Positions 40,805 through 52,615 of a stretch of 64,000 nucleotides of DNA are shown piece by piece. The notes beneath the pieces were generated by a model that saw only the letters and a list, made by a program, of their open reading frames with translations, did not search any database and was not told the DNA's origin. Each line of letters begins with the position of its first letter. Position 1 is the stretch's first letter. The stretch lies in assembly GCF_001411555.2 (NCBI RefSeq), contig NC_049912.1, forward strand, positions 18,956,341-19,020,340, in the 5' to 3' direction. The stretch comes from Juglans regia (taxonomy: Eukaryota; Streptophyta; Magnoliopsida; Fagales; Juglandaceae). The position numbers and the translations under genes were made by a program.

Positions 40805-41585
40805 TTGAGAGGGTTGACGTGGTTTGATGACCTCCCTTTTTCGCGGCACCACAAGCTACTAAGGATTGCTTTTGGTGTTTAGGGGTGGCGTGGTCTAATG
40901 ACCTCTGCGCCCTTTTTCGTGGCACCACAAGCTGCTAAGACTTGCTTTTGGTGTTTAGGGGTGGCATGGTCTGATGACCTCCATGCCTTTTTTCATGGCA
41001 CCACAAGCGGCTAAGGTTTGCTTTTGGTGTTTAGGGGTAGCGTGGTCTAATGACCTTCGTGCCCTTTTGTATGGCACCACAAGCTTCTAAGGCTTACTTT
41101 TCGTGTTTAGGGGTGGCGTGGTCTGATGACCTCAGCGCCCTTTTTCATGGCACCCAAGCTGCTAAGGTTTGCTTTTGGTGTTTAGGGGTGGCATGGTCTA
41201 ATGACCTCTGCTCTCTTTTTCATGGCACCACAAGTTGCTAAGGCTTGCTTTTGGTGTTTAGGGATGGTGTTGTCCGATGACCTCCGCGCTCTTTTTCATG
41301 GCACCACAATCTGCTAAAGCTTGCTTTTGGTGTTTAGGGGTGGCGTGGTCTGATGACCTCCGCGCCCTTTTTTGCAGCACCACAAGCTGTTAAGGTTGGC
41401 TTTTGGTGTTTAGGGGTGGCGTGGTCTGATGACCTCCGCACCCTTTTTCGTGGCACCACAAGCTGCTAAGGCCTGCTTTTGGTGTTTAGGGATGGTGTGG
41501 TCTGATGACCTCCACGCCCTTTTGCTTGGCACCACAAGCTGCTAAGGCTTGCTTTTGGTGTTTAGGGATGACGTGGTCTGAATGT
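40805..41585. repeat. 76-bp tandem repeat array (about 10 units)
   Basis: The word GTGTTTAGG recurs at 40875, 40951, 41027, 41103, 41179, 41254, 41330, 41406, 41482 and 41559, a period of 75-77 bases. A typical unit contains GGTGGCGTGGTCTGATGACC and GGCACCACAAGCTGCTAAGG. It lies between the protease and the 3' end of the antisense ORF. Arrays in untranslated regions are common in Tat-lineage elements and can seed satellites. Confidence 0.95.
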
Positions 41586-41732
41586 AACGTCACGAGCTTC
41601 AATGGTTCGTTGACTTCGGCATGTTGCTAACTCTATTTGTCCTTGACTTCCACATCCTTTTCTAAAGTCACCGCCAAAGATGAAGGAAGAAGGACTGCCG
41701 GTGCCTCACTTTGTCATGCTATAACACAAACC

Positions 41733-43697
41733 TTACTTCGGCCTTGTCTTAATTCTTGCACATAGCACTCCAGTGCCAAAGCTTGCTTGCCTCGCGTCCC
41801 CCACCCCGTTATTGGTTGGAGACTTTATCTTGAGGTAGTATGTGGATGTCACTGCTCTGAAATGGTTGAGTGTTGATCTCCCCAATATGGCATTGTAAGA
41901 AGAGGGAGCTTTCACTACCAAGAAATCGGTCATGGTGGTTGCCGTTCGTGCTCCAGACCCGGCAGTCACCAGAAGGGTGATAGTTCCAATGGGCTGGATC
42001 GTGTCCTTGGAGAAACCCTTCAATGGTGTTGGGGAGGGCCTTAGTTTACTAGTGTCGATACCCATTTTGATGAACGTCTCCCAAAATAGTATATCGGCTG
42101 AACCTTCGTTGTCGATTAGTACCCGCCTAGTTGTATAGTTGGCTATCACAAGGGTGATCACCAAAGCATCATTGTGCTGGTACAATACTCCTTCCCGATT
42201 CGCCTCCTCGAAAGATATTACCACCCTATCACCACCAAGCTTTTGCTGCTTGGAAGCTCTATCTGCCACACATACCTCTTCATATCTTGCCTTTCGTGCA
42301 TACGCCTTCCGGCTAGATATGGATATGCCGCCTCATGCAAAGCCCCCTGCTATCGTCCTAATTTCTCCTATGGGCGCCCTGTTCCTATCGCCTATTGGGG
42401 GCGCCCTGTTCCCATCGTTTTGGCGGCTACTTGCTCGGTGCCGTTGCTCAGGATTACTACTCCTCCTGGTCTAGCGCCTTCTGGGTTTTGAACGTTCTGC
42501 AATCATTCATTCCAATTCCCCTGTTCATGCTAGCTCAGTAACTCTATTCTTCATAGTCATGCAGTCTTCGGTCCAGTGTGACCCAGTCTCGTGGTATTTG
42601 CAGCAATGACTGCCTGTCTTGAGCTGACGCTATTCCTCCTTGTCTTTCTCATCCTCTCACACGTTCAGATTGTTATGTATCAGTCTAGGATAGTCTGGCT
42701 GCTTTTCTCACTTCTTCTCTTGCCGACTTGCACCAGTTTTTCTGTCGACCTGCCCGCTCCTCCGTTTGGCCTTGTTGTTTGCCTTACAAGGATCCACCAA
42801 GGTCTGCAGAGTATCTTTAGCATTAACGAAATCATCTGCTTTATCCATGAACTCCTTGAGGGTGGAAGAAGTGTTTATGGCCAATTCTGCCATAAAGGGA
42901 CTCCGTAGCCATATCCCACCTAGGAGGGCGGCGAGGGTGATCTTTTCCTCCTGGTCGTCTATTGTCAAATGTTCTTTGTTGAAGCAGGTAAGGTAGTTCT
43001 TCAGGTCTTCATCTTCTTTTTGCTTGACCGTTAGCAGGTAGGCGGCTGGGCGCCGACGCCTCCTGTTGGGCAAAAACTGGGTTAGGAATTGTTTAGCTAA
43101 TTCTTTGAAACTGTCTATTGACCTTGGCCTGAGGGTCTCAAACCATCCTCTTGTTGTTCCCTTTAAGGTTAAAGGGAAAGTCCGGCATGCAATCTCGCCT
43201 GGAAACCCGTGGAGCATGATGTGGGCCTTGAAGTTCTCTAGATGGTTTATTAAATCTTTGGACCCATCATATATGTCTACCTAGGGTATCCTGAACTTTG
43301 GCGGGAGGGGCACGACCATGATCCGTTCGCTATATGGCATATCTGTTTGGTTTAGCATGCAATCCACTGAGAAGGATCCCTCTATCCTCTTCACCATCTC
43401 CTCATGTTTTTCTGTCAGTTCTTTCAATTCTTCATGCATTTTTTTCTTCTCTGTTCATCCTAAGTTTGACTCCATGTTGCACGGTACCTCCCACTCACCT
43501 TGCTCACTGTGAGTGGGTATGGTGGTATCACTAGATTCAGCATTCTTTCATCGCAAATCATCGTTTTCCTTTTTTAGGATCTCCATGGCTTCCAACGCCT
43601 GCTTCAATTTTTCTTCGGCTGCTTCTAGTCATGCCTCCACGGATGTTGGCAACGGATCCATCGCTCGGCTTGGTAAGGATCGGGTTATAGTTGGCAT
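41733..43697 (-). pseudogene. gag-protease region of the nested element
   Basis: On the minus strand the frame opens at 43697 (MPTITRSLPSRAMDPLPTSV) with a coiled coil. The retrotransposon gag domain follows (about 43280-42770: MLHGFPGEIACRTFPLTLKG, then FETLRPRSIDSFKELAKQFL, then YLTCFNKEHLTI). A knuckle-like CKYHETGSHWTEDC lies near 42600 and the aspartic protease at 42269-41733 (VLIDNEGSADILFWETFIKM, AILGRSTLNHFRAVTSTYYL). The usual active-site D-G/S-G-S-S text reads DNEGSAD here. Stops near 43475, 43280, 42700 and 42470-42530 make it non-functional as it stands. No RT follows the protease; the tandem array begins instead. Confidence 0.85.
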
Positions 43698-43723
43698 GTG
43701 AGAAACACGTAAAGAGAAATGAA

Positions 43724-43744
43724 GGATCTCACAGACGGTGTCAC
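43724..43744 (-). other. Primer-binding site of the nested element
   Basis: Directly inside the 5' LTR the minus strand reads GACACCGTCTGTGAGATCC, a worn form of the TGGCGCCGTCTGTGGGA sequence that follows the 5' LTR in many plant Ty3/gypsy elements. It confirms minus-strand orientation and the inner LTR border at 43745. Confidence 0.75.
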
Positions 43745-43946
43745 TGTAAAGGACATGTCTCACTTCCAGTCTGCAACCGTTCACCTGGGTGATGACAGGA
43801 AGTTTCGGTGTGATACGCCTGAGAAAACTCTGATGCTTAAGTCAATAAGTGTAACAAACAATTCAGAATTCAAAAGAGAGATCGATCCCTTACTATCAAG
43901 GGTTACCTGGTATATATAGACTCCAACGTGATGCATAGGCTCTCCA
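43745..43946 (-). repeat. 5' LTR of the nested element (202 bp)
   Basis: Minus-strand ends are TGGAGAGCC and CCTTTACA, i.e. TG...CA. A TATATATA (43911-43918) is the likely TATA box, only about 27 bases from the LTR start. In the 3' LTR this box reads TATATCTA. Confidence 0.9.
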
Positions 43947-46202
43947 TATTGATTTACAGCAAATCTGAAATTGACAATTTAAGACACTTGCAGGTGTCTC
44001 TTGAAACCCTAAGAGGTCACAAACTTTATGCTAAACTCTCTAAATGTAGGTTTGGGAGCAAGGATATTTCCTATTTGGGCCACTTAATTTCAGCCCAATG
44101 TGTAATGGTAGATCCAAAAAAGCTACAAGCCATGAAGGACTGGCCCCAACCTGGATCCATCAAAGCATTGAGAGGCTTCTTGGGGCTAACATGATACTAT
44201 AGAAAGTTCATTAAAGGCTATGGAGAGCTTGCTGGCCCATTGATCAGAATGTTGAAAAATGAGAGTTTTAAGTGGAGTGAAGAAGCAAAGGTGGATTTCT
44301 ACAGGCTAAAGGAAGCTGTCAGAACCCCCCTAGTGCTTGTATTACCAGATTTTGCATCACCTTTCACCATTGAGTGTGAAGCTTCAGCCACTGCTATTGA
44401 GGTTATTTTGATGCAACAAGGAAGGCCTATTGCCTACTTCAACCAAGCTCTTAAGGGGAGGACTCTACTCCTATCGACTTATGAGAAAGAGATTTTTGCT
44501 CTAGTATCCACGGTGGTTAAATGGAGGCCCTATCTATTGGGTGGAACTTTTAAAGTCAAAAATAATTAGTAGAGCCTCAAACACCTATTGGACCAAAGGG
44601 TAGGAACCCCAATGCAGCAGAAGTGGGTTTCTAAGCTTATGGGTTACGACTTTGTGGTGGAATACAAAAAGGGAGCTGAGAATCGAGTCACAGATGACCT
44701 GTCAAGAGTAGATCAAGAGGAGGAAGAAAACTTGATGATGATTTCTTTTCCCACAGTTGATTGGTTAGAGAACCTAAAGACTGCCAATACCACTGACCCA
44801 AAGGTACAATCTCTAATATCTATACTTAATGAGAACAAGCTAGGCCCTTGAGTATACCATGAGATCAGATCTTTTATTATACAAACACAGGTTGTACATC
44901 CCTCATAACCCTGAGTTTAAGAAGAAGCTTCTAGAATTGGGCCATAGTAGCCCTTGGGGGGTCATTCAGGGTTTGAAAAAATCATACAGAGGGTGAGGAG
45001 AGATTTTTTCTGGCCCGGGCTTAAGAGTGATGTTAAACAGTTTATTAGAGGGTGTGATTTGTGCCCAAGAGTTAAATCCTCTAATGACCTACCTAGTGGA
45101 CTGCTCCAGCCACTTCCAATTCCCTCTCAACCATGGACCCATATTACAATAGATTTCATAGAAGGCTTTCCAAATTCTAAGGGATTTAACAGCCTATGGG
45201 TGGTTGTTGATCCCCTCACTAAATACAGCCATATAACACCATTGAAACACCCCTATACTGGTAAGGATTTAGCAAATCTATTTCTCAAGCACATATTTAA
45301 ACTGCATGGTCTATCTCAGTCTATAGTCTCGGACAGGGATAGATCTTTCACCAATAAATTCTGACAATAACTGTTTAGCTTATGAGGGGTTCAAATGGCA
45401 CTATGCACAACATATCATTCTCAAACTGACAAGCAATAAGAGGCTGTAAACAAGGTCTTGGAAAATTTCCTGAGATGTTTTTCAAGAGAGAGACCTAGGG
45501 GTATTGTGGATACCCCTTGTGGAGTGGTGGTACAATTCCACTCCTCACATGTCTACAAAGATGTCATCATTCGAAGCCCTATATGGCTATCCCCCTCCCA
45601 GGTGGTTAAAGTATATACCTAGCAATACTTGAGTTGCTGCTATGGAAGATCACCTCAAAACCCGAGACTAGATCTCACATCTGCTACAACACAACCTGCA
45701 ACGAGCACAAGACAGAATGAAAAGATATGTGGATTTAAGAAGGAAGGATCAGGAGTTTTCTGAAGGAGACTGAGTCTATTTGAGATTCTAGCCTTACAAG
45801 CAGACCACCGTGGCCCTCCGCCGTAGCAACAAGTTGGCCCCTCGATTTCTTGGGCCTTTTTAGATTTTACAGAGTGTGGGAAAAGTGGCTTACGGTTTGC
45901 ATCTACAGGGATCTTCCAAAATCTACCCAACGTTTCACTTTTCTTAGCTCAAAAAGAAGTTGGGATCCTCCTCTACAGCCGTTCCAGAGCTGCCTCCTAT
46001 GGATGACAACAATGTCATTAAACTGGAGCCTGAAGAGATATTAGCTTGCCGAATGGTTAAATTTGGAAATAAGGCCAATATTGAGCTTCTTGTACGTTGG
46101 CAAGGGCAAGATTCAGACGAAGCAATGCGGGAAACTTATGTGCTACACTCAAGGAAGGATTCCCCCACCTTGCGAGCAAGATGTTTTGAAGGAGGGGGGA
46201 GT
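43947..46202 (+). pseudogene. Ty3/gypsy chromovirus fragment B, RT C-terminal half to chromodomain
   Basis: Resumes the interrupted RT (IYSKSEIDNL, LYAKLSKCRFG, YLGHLISAQ, IKALRGFLGLT). RNase H follows (FTIECEASATAIEVILMQQG; STYEKEIFALVS), then the integrase finger (GGHSGFEKIIQR to CDLC), the integrase core (VVDPLTKY, SDRDRSFTN and a broken DKQ-stop-EAVNK) and a C-terminal chromodomain-like block (ILACRMVKFGNKANIELLVR, then WQGQDSDEAM). The chromodomain marks it as a chromovirus. Many stops and shifts (about 44192, 44568, 44850, 45364, 45436, 45770) show it is dead. A polypurine tract GAAGGAGGGGGGAG lies at 46188-46201. Confidence 0.88.
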
Positions 46203-46790
46203 TGTAATAGATGATGCTCAGATCTAGGATTGGTTCTCATTTTGCACAGAAGGGAAATCGAGAGGATGGAGGACATTCTGTCAGTGTACTTGGGAGGACT
46301 TCACTTCAACTGAAATGTTTATTTGGGTATGGACTACGATGAGGATGGGTTTTGGAGAAGGCTTCACGAGCTGGATTATTAGAATATGAAGGCTTCTTTC
46401 TATTAGGCTTCCTGCGAGTTGGCCTGTTTTGTAAGTAACTATGTATGTTATTTTTTGCATGTATGGACTGGTTCTAGTCTTGTTTCTGTCGGCCATGTTT
46501 CTGTTGGCCCATGGCCTTAGGTCAGTTTGTCTGTAGTGTTCCTTCAGTGAGTCTGACATCTTATAATGCTGGTAACGTTTCCTGGAGGATTCATTCTGAA
46601 TGCCCACAATTATCTTGTCTTATTCATTTTCTGTCTCTTATTTTCTGTAGGTACTCTCTCTCGAAGAGAGCAAGAAACCCTAAGAATTCCCTTAGGTGTG
46701 TTAAAAATAACAAGACTTTTGATATATCATGTCAGATTAAGTAGTAAAGGACTTTTGTTATAGTAGCCTCGCAATAAAGAGTTGACAATT
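46203..46790 (+). repeat. Probable 3' LTR of chromovirus copy B
   Basis: Starts with TGTAATAGATG immediately after the polypurine tract. The end is uncertain because no second LTR exists in the window to compare; a possible end is ...GTTGACA near 46787. Contains CAAGAAACCCTAAGAATTCC near 46670-46690. Confidence 0.5.
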
Positions 46791-47245
46791 TATGCGATCA
46801 GCGTCACATCACTTTTGTAATAACTATAGTTTCAATTTGCATTTTTATTTTTAAGAAAATTTAAATTATTTTATTTATTATCATTTTTATCATCTACCAC
46901 TCGATATCTCTTAGCGTAACATCGAATGATTGGCATACAATTATAACATAACAAAAAACTTCCGATCGTTTAAAATTGATGATCAATAGCATTATTATTA
47001 TTTTAATTTTAATTTATGACACATAAAATATTTAATAAATAACTCACCAAATATTTCAAAACTAATAGTATTTAATAAATAAGTCCTTAAAACATGCAGA
47101 CTGTCTCAAAGATTTAGATTATATTTGGTACAATCAGTCTATAATATTCACCTTACAACACATGCATGCATGCAAGAGTCAATCACCATCAGTTCCATCG
47201 AAAGGCAGGCATAGCAGGATCTAAGCTGCATTGCCGTTTCATCAA
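46791..47245. other. Spacer between retrotransposon and HS1-like gene
   Basis: AT-rich, including a GCATGCATGCATGCA-like word at 47163-47174. No gene seen. The right part is the HS1 3' UTR. Confidence 0.5.
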
Positions 47246-49879
47246 TCAAATACGAACAGTAGTGGGTTTGTAGTCAATCGCAAGGACTTTTTCCGACTTC
47301 GTAATGAACAGATTTGCAAATTCAACATGAGCAGGATGAGTTACATACTCTGCAAGACCTTCTGTACTCTCAAAGGTTGATTCAAAGACATGAGTGAAAC
47401 CCTGATGCAGGTTTTCAATGCTTATATCATTGCCCCTGTTAGATTAGAAGAGAAAGGTCAAATAAGAGATGAATTTATTTACAAAGTTAGGAGGGCAATA
47501 GAACATCACTATAATTTTGAGAAGACTCGATAAGAAGACATTTTTTTTTATCAACAGGTCCGATTCCAGGAGAAATTCTCCACAGCAACTTTGATGGGCA
47601 TCAGCATTTTGCTTACATAATTCCACAAGATAAAAAACTTAGGTTACTCCCTGCGGCAGAACCAACAATTTCTTTGAGGGGGAGCCCACTTTTTTATCGT
47701 GTGACACATTTATGTAAAATAAATAGAAATTAAAGAAATCATAAAAACCTTATTATATATAAAATTAAATCTCGATAATTTGCTAAATATATGTAGAAAT
47801 AAAATTCTAAAAGTACAATATGGTATATGTTTCATATTTCTATCGATAATGTTTTATAGAATAATATTCATCCATTATTATTTGTGTAACGAAATATTTA
47901 GAATTTAATTTCTTCATAAAAACCATCGAGTGATCTTTTAGAATGACATCTTTCATTCTAGCATGTAAGCTAGTATATTAAGTTTTATGTAAAATCTAGA
48001 TATTTTCATGTCACATTAAACATAGAATGTTATAATTGAGATCTTAAATAATTTTTTTTCTTGCTTAATGCAGTCTAGAGGATAAAACCTCTCAACTATT
48101 TTTCATATAGATTATTAGCCTTAAATGATTTTTCTTGAATTAATTTCAATTCGGACTCCATACATTTAAGAAACCTATTATTATATAACAAAAGACTTTG
48201 GGATCCATATTAATAAATTTATTATTTCTCTTATTAATTTTAATTTAATTTCGGTGAAGTCACATCCTTGAAAATAGATATTATATAGAAATTATACAAA
48301 ATTTTGGAACTATAAGAAAAAAAAAATTAGAGAGAGACATTTCTAAGTATATTGAAATTTTAGAAAACTTTAAAGAGCATATGGGGATTATAATTTTTTT
48401 TTTTTTGGGGGGGGGGCATTTTTTATATTTATAGAATTATATTGAATAAAATCTTGAGGCTATTTTGAATTTTCAATAAATTTGGGGGACCAAAACTAAA
48501 AATGGGTCCACCACTGGTTACTCCCAAGATATCTAATAGGTAATATGCATTGTGTGCGCTTGCCCGCCGAGTTAAAAATTAGAAAAATTCTATTCCTAAG
48601 CCTCATACATCACACACTATCTTTTTTATGATTTCTTTAATTTTATTCTCTTACCAAATGTGTGGTATATAGATTATGAGTAGAATAATTCAATTATTTT
48701 AAGAATAATAAAACTAAAAAAAACTTTAAAAAAATTTTAAAAAAATAAAAAAATTTTGGTGTGTGGTGTATGGGCTTATGAATAGCAATGCTCTAAAAAT
48801 TATCCAAGCCAAGGCAGTTAAAAGCTCAAAAACCATTAACATGCATTTGCACCCCATAATGGACACCTTCGTTTGTTTACACAGATGAGATGAAAGTTGA
48901 ATAAAATATTGTTAAAATATAATTTTTATTTAGGGATTTGAAAAATTTAAATTGTTTATTGTATTTTATGTAGGAGTTTAGAAAAGTTGTAATGATTAGA
49001 TGAGATGAGATGGTTTGTGTAACCAAACGAGATATAACTGACTTAGCTTGGACATGTTACTCAGGTTATTTGAAGTTGAAGTTGAAGTTGATCAACCAGC
49101 TCCCATCATTAGTCAACAGAATGCAGTACTGAAAATAAAGGTGTATAATACCTAGGGGTGTAAACCGGTCGGTCCGGACCGGAGAAATCGACCGGACCGA
49201 CCGGTTCGGTCAGGACCGGACCGGACCGACCAAATGCATGGTCGGTTTCGGTCCAATAAATAAGAAAGTTTCGGTCTTCGGTCTGGTCTCGGGGTAGAGA
49301 TTTCTCGGACCAGACCGACCGAATAAAAAATAAAAAAAATAAAATATTATATATATTATTTATATAATAATTATAAAATTAACAATATAAAATTTTAAAT
49401 ATGTTATTAATAATTGTTAATATTCTATAAATTAACAATATTTTATATATATCTTAATCTAACCTATCACTATTAATAATATAAAATTTTAAATATGTTA
49501 TTAACACTTGTTAATATTCTATGAATTAACTAATATATAATATCAATTAATTAATTATATAGTAATTATATAAATTAATAATGTAATTTTCATTTAATTT
49601 ATTATCATTGACCATATAAAATATTTTTTTATTGAGTTTGTTACCTAATCCATATTAATAAGCCACTTAATTTAATTTAGTATTTTAAATAAATTTTTTT
49701 TATTAATTGATTTAAAAAAAAAAATGCCGGACCAAATGGACCGACCGGACCGATAACTACCGGTCCGGTCTGGTCCCTATGGGGTGTTCGGTCCGGTCCA
49801 TTGATGGACCGAATCACCGAACCGGACCGGACCGACCGGTTTACACCCCTTATTAATACCTATAAGCCCCCACTCAGAT

Positions 49880-49915
<36 letters not shown>

Positions 49916-50938
49916 GCCAATGGCCCCAGCATGCAATCCTATAAAATGGATAAGATAGTCACTTTCTTTCCCAGCTACTCCATTCTACTTTGACTGGTAG
50001 TTTTTCCATTCAGTACTACATCTGGATTAGGTAAGCAAATACATGTGACTAATGACATTTACTCAAAGATGCCAAAAATCCTATTTGTTTATGGATTTTG
50101 AAACCTAATCCTCACAAACCAACAAAGATCTTCGACCTTCCTCCAAAACTGTCATCAACCTAGCATGTGGCAATGCGACTGACACTGAAATGTACTAATT
50201 TTACTTATCTAACTAAGGAACGGACCTCATTGTAATGTGATGAAAGGTAATGATGCAATTGGAGGCCCTTACTGAGCTCAATAAAAAACTTGAACTCATA
50301 TTCATTACAGCACAGAGGGTGCCATGGAGCAGTTTGAGACTTCAAAAAGGCACCACCCTACCAGACCCATCTCGAAGAACAAAAAGAAGTCAGGATTTAG
50401 AGGATCTTCGAGATATCATTGGTAAGCTCTAATATTTTTCCCAAATCAAATTAAGATCCTGAAGGGGTCGAGGAAATCATTGGCTCCATAGAGGGGTATC
50501 TACTCTTTGAGGAAGCAAACACACTCTGCACCTCATTCTTAAAGGAGAGTGAAGGGGCCCCAATTACACAGCAAATATGATAATCGCGTACAATCTCTTG
50601 TTCAATTCCCTTACAACCTTCACTTAGGAAAGGGTCAAAGAAAAAATTAAAAAGAAACATGGAATTCAGTTCCCAAAACAATAAACAATAAACAAAAACC
50701 TTTACCTTTTTCCGTCCCTGTTGGATGCGTCAACTTAAGGACCCAATGCTACACCACTACTACATCCGACAGAAAATGGAGAAAGGGAGTTTAATTACCA
50801 GTGGAAGGACTTCATGGGTTCGACGAGATTGACGAGGTTGGCGTAGCCTTTAATGAGTTGATCAATCTCCTCCTGTGCCGTTCCGTCTTTGAACCTTACT
50901 AACACTATATGCTTCACCAATCCCTTCGCTTCCTCCAT
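47246..50938 (-). CDS. HS1: Stress-response A/B-barrel domain protein, HS1-like
   Basis: A small dimeric alpha/beta-barrel protein. Arabidopsis HS1 (At3g17210) is a heat-stable antimicrobial protein; the biochemical role of the family in the cell is not settled. Two exons on the minus strand, 50938-50799 and 47435-47246, join inside a Trp codon (phase 2) and give 109 aa, the HS1 length. Residues include MEEAKGLVKHIVLVRFKDG, then LIKGYANLVNLVEPMKSFHW, GNDISIENLHQGFTHVFEST, YVTHPAHVEFAN and VLAIDYKP, all characteristic. The start is the ATG of MEEAKG; the upstream in-frame extension crosses a GA repeat in the leader. A TATA-like TATAATTG lies at 51002-51009 (minus). The 3,363-bp intron carries two MITEs and is large for such a small gene. 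Confidence 0.95.
48868..49032. mobile_element. MITE-like repeat, family M1, copy 3 (short)
   Basis: Left end CGTTTGTTTACACAGATGAG; the right end reverse-complemented reads CTCGTTTGGTTACACAAACC, so the termini are inverted repeats. The interior (GAGATGAAAGTTGAATAAAA... GTAATGATTAGATGAGATGAG) matches the layout of the copies at 4556 and 14272 but is internally deleted. Lies within the HS1 intron. Confidence 0.6.
49154..49853. mobile_element. 700-bp foldback MITE, hAT-like, in the HS1 intron
   Basis: The left end AGGGGTGTAAACCGGTCGG and the right end form long inverted repeats (ends rich in CGGTCCGGACC on both sides, each about 120-150 bases), around an AT-only core of about 400 bases. An 8-bp duplication TAATACCT flanks it (49146-49153 and 49854-49861), the hallmark size for hAT transposition. 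No open frame. The right terminus carries about three extra bases relative to the left. Confidence 0.85.
49882..49912. repeat. (AT)n microsatellite
   Basis: About 30 bases of alternating AT directly beyond the hAT-like MITE. Confidence 0.9.
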
Positions 50939-51010
50939 CTCTCTCTCTCTCTCTCTCCAGACTCTCGTCCTTTTCGGTTTGAAAAATGCTACATCGCACG
51001 ACAATTATAA

Positions 51011-52615
51011 AACACGAATGCTAGAAATGTCCAATTTAACCTCTTTAAAACAAAACCTTATCTGCTCCTTTTCATTTGAGATCTGGTCTGTAGCCTTCCT
51101 ACCAATTTCACATCAAATCTACGCAATTAAAAACCTTCAAGTCAACTTTAAAATTCGAGAATGTACATAAAAATAATTTCTTTAATAAAAAAATACTACA
51201 TTTACATAGAGTAATCTAAATACACATACAAATAAAGATAAAATAGATGCTATTAATTTAGTTAAAAATCACTAAATACACATACAAATGGAGATAAAAT
51301 GTATAGAGAGTAATATCAGATTATCCAAAAATTTACAGATCATTTACACACGTATTTTACTCAAAAAAATATGTTTATAAATTCCTTCTCTTACACACAT
51401 ATTACACATACCAGGGAGAGAGGTGATTACCTTCTCTTGGACGCGTGAAATGCTGCGGAGCGAAGGATGAGTGATTCGTCAGTGCAGAGAAAAATATTTC
51501 CTTATTTTCGATATTTCTGGACAGAAGGATGAGAGACTATACATACAAGGGAGAAAATGTAAAAAGTAAAATGAAGCTTTGATTTGACTTTTTGTTATTT
51601 TGTTATATTTTTTATTTTATTTTTCTTTATTTATCTACATCAACAAATTCGTGCGTTTCGTGTAAAAAAATGGGCTTTCCTATAGCAGCTCTCAAAATTA
51701 CCATTATTCCCTGCATCAACTACTATTTATTTTTACGCTTTATATTTATAATTTTTTTATAAAATATAAGAATATTTTTTATAAGATATAAAATATAAAA
51801 TAGTAAATAATGATTGATGAGAAGAATTTTTCTTTCAATCACAGTAGATTAGGTGCAATTGTTTGGTTACTACTTCTTATCACTCTTTTGTTACTCTCTT
51901 TATTTTTTTTAATTTTTTATTATAATTATTTTTTACTTAATATTTAAAGAAGTGATTATTAATAAAATTTTATATTTTTTTTAATTTTTTCTTAATGATT
52001 AAGGATGTTAAAAAGTATTTAAAAAAATTTTCAAAAAAATAAAAATTTCAAAAACACTATAAAAGAATAAAGAGATGATAGAAAATAGTACACTTATCAT
52101 TATCCTTATTTGATATGCTTAGTTGGTGCAATTGTGGGAATGTGATTAATTGTTGAAATCAATTTTTAAATTAATTTTTCATGAAATTTATTATTCTTTT
52201 AATTTTTTTAAATTAAATTTATTTATCTATTTTATACATTCAAATTTATATCTCAACTTATTTATATTTAAATACATTTCAACAATATACAAAATATTAC
52301 TATTTAGAATAATTATTCTTATCAATTATTATTTATTATTTCGCACTCTTACATTTATGAAAAACACTTTATACTCTATAAAAATAAAAAAAAATAAAAA
52401 ATAAAAAATTATAAAGTATGAAGTGTGCATATAAATATTGGCTGTTGTTTAGTAAACGTTACTATTTATGAGCACGCAGCCTGAGATGTCCTATGTCGAA
52501 CTGTAAAACATAACGTTTGCCCATCAAAGTGACCAAAATTTCAAACAATAACAATAATAACTAATAAGAATCTCCATCTTATCTCACCCATCAAACACTC
52601 GGACACTAGAGAGCC
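51011..52615. other. Spacer between divergent HS1 and RPS1 genes
   Basis: Mostly AT-rich. A GC-richer patch at 51425-51545 ends, on the minus strand, in CCAAGAGAAG followed by GTAATCAC, which could be an untranslated exon with a donor site; no acceptor is proven. No protein-coding frame of interest. Confidence 0.5.

Larger units (their letters stand above)
36705..43946 (-). mobile_element. Nested non-autonomous LTR retrotransposon (Tat-like, gag-PR plus antisense ORF)
   Basis: A 7,242-bp insertion with LTRs at both ends (tgtaaaggac at 36705, ctctcca at 43946) and a perfect 5-bp duplication TATTG (36700-36704, 43947-43951). Removing one TATTG and the insert restores the host RT reading frame, so both borders are exact. 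On the minus strand the order is 5' LTR, PBS, gag, zinc knuckle, protease, a 76-bp tandem array, an ORF in the opposite direction, then the 3' LTR. No reverse transcriptase, RNase H or integrase was found inside, so it must have moved using enzymes of a partner element. Protein wording and the PBS type suggest the Tat/Ogre/Retand side of Ty3/gypsy. Confidence 0.9.

Noticed and set aside
40805..41585. CRISPR-like array
   Set aside because: Units are contiguous 76-bp tandem repeats with no unique spacers, inside a eukaryotic retrotransposon.
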